Origin: Massilia eurypsychrophila
GTDB taxonomy: Bacteria > Pseudomonadota > Gammaproteobacteria > Burkholderiales > Burkholderiaceae_D
Direction: 5' to 3'
DNA: 64,000 nt
Assembly: GCF_002760655.1 (NCBI RefSeq)
Contig: NZ_PDOC01000013.1
Location: forward strand, 62,001-126,000
Under the pieces are notes generated by a model. The model saw nothing but the letters and a program-made list of their open reading frames with translations. It was not told the DNA's origin and made no database searches. Position 1 is the stretch's first letter; each line of letters starts with the position of its first letter. A program made the position numbers and the translations under genes. This document shows, in pieces, positions 62,452-64,000 of this stretch.

Positions 62452-62514
62452 GGTGTCAGGTCTGACATTCGGACATTTCAAAAGACGAAATGTCCGAATG
62501 TCAGACCTGACACC
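62452..62514. repeat. 28-base perfect inverted repeat, REP-like
   Basis: Two perfectly complementary 28-base arms (62452-62479 and 62487-62514; outer ends GGTGTCAGG and CCTGACACC) flank a seven-base loop, AAAAGAC. Within each arm GTCAGACC/GGTCTGAC repeats suggest a REP/palindromic element. There is no T-tract, so it is not a simple terminator, although it could act as a 3' barrier for the GGDEF-EAL mRNA. The flanking 62515-62663 shows no gene. Confidence 0.75.
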
Positions 62515-62663
62515 GGCGTTACGGCAACGACGTCGATTTGCTGATCGGCCAAGCGCGCCGCGTTGGGCGGGCACAACACTGCTAATTGTCGTGCGGCGCG
62601 TCAATTAATTTCCCGCTAAAATGCCGTTCCCGCAACCTTCAGTGTTGGCGCACTGACTGATCG

Positions 62664-64000
62664 ATGAACCAGGCCACCCCTGAAGTTTCCGCGATGGACT
62701 TGTCCAGCTGCGACAAGGAACCAATCCGCTTTCCAGGCAGCATACAACCGCATGGTTTCCTGCTCTGCCTGTCGGGCCAGCTGTCTGTGCTACAGGCCAG
62801 CGACAACCTCGCCGCGCACACCGGCGTGGCCGCCGAGCGCGCTGTCGGCCAGCCGCTCGCCGCCGTCATCGGCAATGAAGCGGCGCGCATGCTGGCGGCC
62901 GAACTGCATGGACAAGATCGGCACGCGCCCCAGCTATCTCGGCACCATCAGCCTGGCCAATGGCGCCAGCTTCGACGTGCTCGGCCACGGCTACGACAGC
63001 CTGCTGCTGCTTGAATTCGAGGCGAGCGAGCGCGGCGCGCAGGCCGACTTTCGCCACCTGTTCCCGCTGGTCAGCGAATTTCTGCTCGCGCTGCCGTCGG
63101 CCGCCACGGTCGGGGCGATGAGCGAACTGGCGGCGCGCCAGATCCGCAGCCTGACCGGCTTCGGCCGGGTGATGGTGTACCAGTTCGACCAGGACGGCAA
63201 CGGCCACGTGATGGCCGAGTGCCGCACCGACGGCTACCCGTCCTATCTCGGCCAGCGCTTCCCGGCGTCGGACATTCCGCGCCAGGCGCGCGAGCTGTAT
63301 GTGGTCAACCGGATCCGCCTGATCCAGGACGCCAACTACACGCCGGCACGGCTGGTGCCGGAAACCAATCCGCACAGCGGCCGGCCGAACGACCTGTCGT
63401 TCGCCGCGCTGCGCAGCGTCTCGCCGGTGCACCTGCAATACATGCGCAACATGAACACCTTGGCGTCGATGTCGATCTCGCTGATGGTCAAAGGCCAGCT
63501 GTGGGGCCTGGTTTCGTGCCACAACGCCGAGCCGTGCCCGCTGGCCTTCGACAAGCGCAGCGCCTGCGAGCAGCTCGGCCAGATCCTGTCGCTGTCGATC
63601 GAGTCGCGCGAGGATGCCGCCCAGCTGCAGTTTCGCCTCGACGTGCGGCGCGTGATGGTGTCGATGCTGGCGGGACTGACCAACGGCGCCGACTTCATCG
63701 ACAACATGAGCAGCGTGTTTCCCGACCTGCTCAAGTTTGCCCGCGCCGGCGGCGTGGCGATCGTCGTCGACGAGCGCGTCATCAGCTATGGCGAGGCGCC
63801 GTCGCACCAGCAGATCGGCGAGCTGGTCGCCTGGCTGAACCTGCACAACCATGACGACCTGTTCCACACCGACAAACTGTCGGCGCAGTACGCGCCGGCC
63901 GCCGACTTTACCGATGCCGCCAGCGGCCTGCTGGCGATGCCGATTTCGCGCATCCATCGGCACTACCTGCTGTGGTTCCGCCCGGAAGTGGTGCACACGG
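62664..64000 (+). pseudogene. bacteriophytochrome with apparent frameshift, partial at window end
   Basis: The first frame (62664 to about 62905) encodes the N-terminal segment SSCDKEPIRFPGSIQPHGF, with the biliverdin-attaching Cys16 and the start of the PAS domain, then becomes meaningless and stops at 63014. From about 62905 the next frame continues the same protein (IGTRPSYLGTISLANG) and stays open to the window end. It includes the GAF domain with PASDIPRQARELY, the chromophore histidine in SPVHLQYMRNM and the start of the PHY domain. A one-base shift near 62890-62910 is needed to join them. It could be a sequencing error, a recent mutation or a recoding site. The output domain lies outside the window. 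Confidence 0.8.

Noticed and set aside
62452-62514. CRISPR repeat or attachment site
   Set aside because: A single inverted repeat, no direct repeats with spacers, and no tRNA or integrase gene nearby.

Overview
The window reads as a 64 kb piece of a high-GC betaproteobacterial chromosome, most likely Oxalobacteraceae (Massilia/Duganella/Janthinobacterium type). This is an inference from the family mix: cytochrome bd with CydP, a bifunctional DUF442-sulfide:quinone reductase, an orphan GspE-type ATPase, a glucan locus with paired flavin-dependent halogenases, and PYP-like and bacteriophytochrome genes. No rRNA, tRNA, CRISPR array, insertion sequence or prophage was recognised.

Layout. (1) 0.4-24 kb is a low-oxygen, sulfide and stress block: a small CMD/DUF2892 pair, a cydP-cydA-cydB-cydX-ybgE operon, a FisR-type sigma-54 regulator divergent from a persulfide dioxygenase and a DUF442-SQR fusion (with a visible UAS palindrome and a -24/-12 promoter), clpB, a cbpA/cbpM chaperone operon, PHA synthase, a thioredoxin-fold/ArsA fusion, a VOC protein, a cytochrome b561 and a MacAB-like efflux system. 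Two divergent promoter regions here each carry a pair of FNR/Anr-like boxes. (2) 24.2-28.5 kb is a less GC-rich patchwork: STAS protein, spermidine-synthase-like protein, YkgJ protein, two coupled small unknown ORFs, an RHH protein, a DUF2970 protein and an NAD-type isocitrate dehydrogenase. (3) 28.6-49.5 kb is a beta-glucan or beta-glucoside utilisation locus. It holds a TonB-dependent receptor with two halogenases, SapC and a cupin-8 protein, GH16, a CUT1 ABC importer, a LacI regulator, GH1, GH3, glucokinase and an MFS sugar transporter. Five near-identical LacI-type palindromes sit before the five transcription units and define one local regulon. (4) 49.5-53 kb has a Kef-type antiporter followed by decaying genes: a shortened AraC regulator, a multiply disrupted monooxygenase and a frameshifted di-heme cytochrome. 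(5) 53-59 kb has an orphan GspE-like ATPase, a zinc alcohol dehydrogenase with an unknown partner, a UbiX-type flavin prenyltransferase and a small secreted protein. (6) 59.4-64 kb is a putative light and c-di-GMP module: a photoactive-yellow-protein-like gene translationally coupled to a PAS-GGDEF-EAL protein, then a bacteriophytochrome with an apparent frameshift, running off the window end.

How it works together. Glucan would be cut outside or in the periplasm (GH16, GH3), enter through the TonB receptor, cross the inner membrane through the ABC or MFS transporter, be hydrolysed by GH1 and be phosphorylated by glucokinase. Glucose or short oligosaccharide would relieve LacI. The respiratory and sulfur block would handle micro-oxic respiration and detoxify sulfide through SQR and persulfide dioxygenase. 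Functional statements are family-based inferences, and all coordinates come from reading the sequence.
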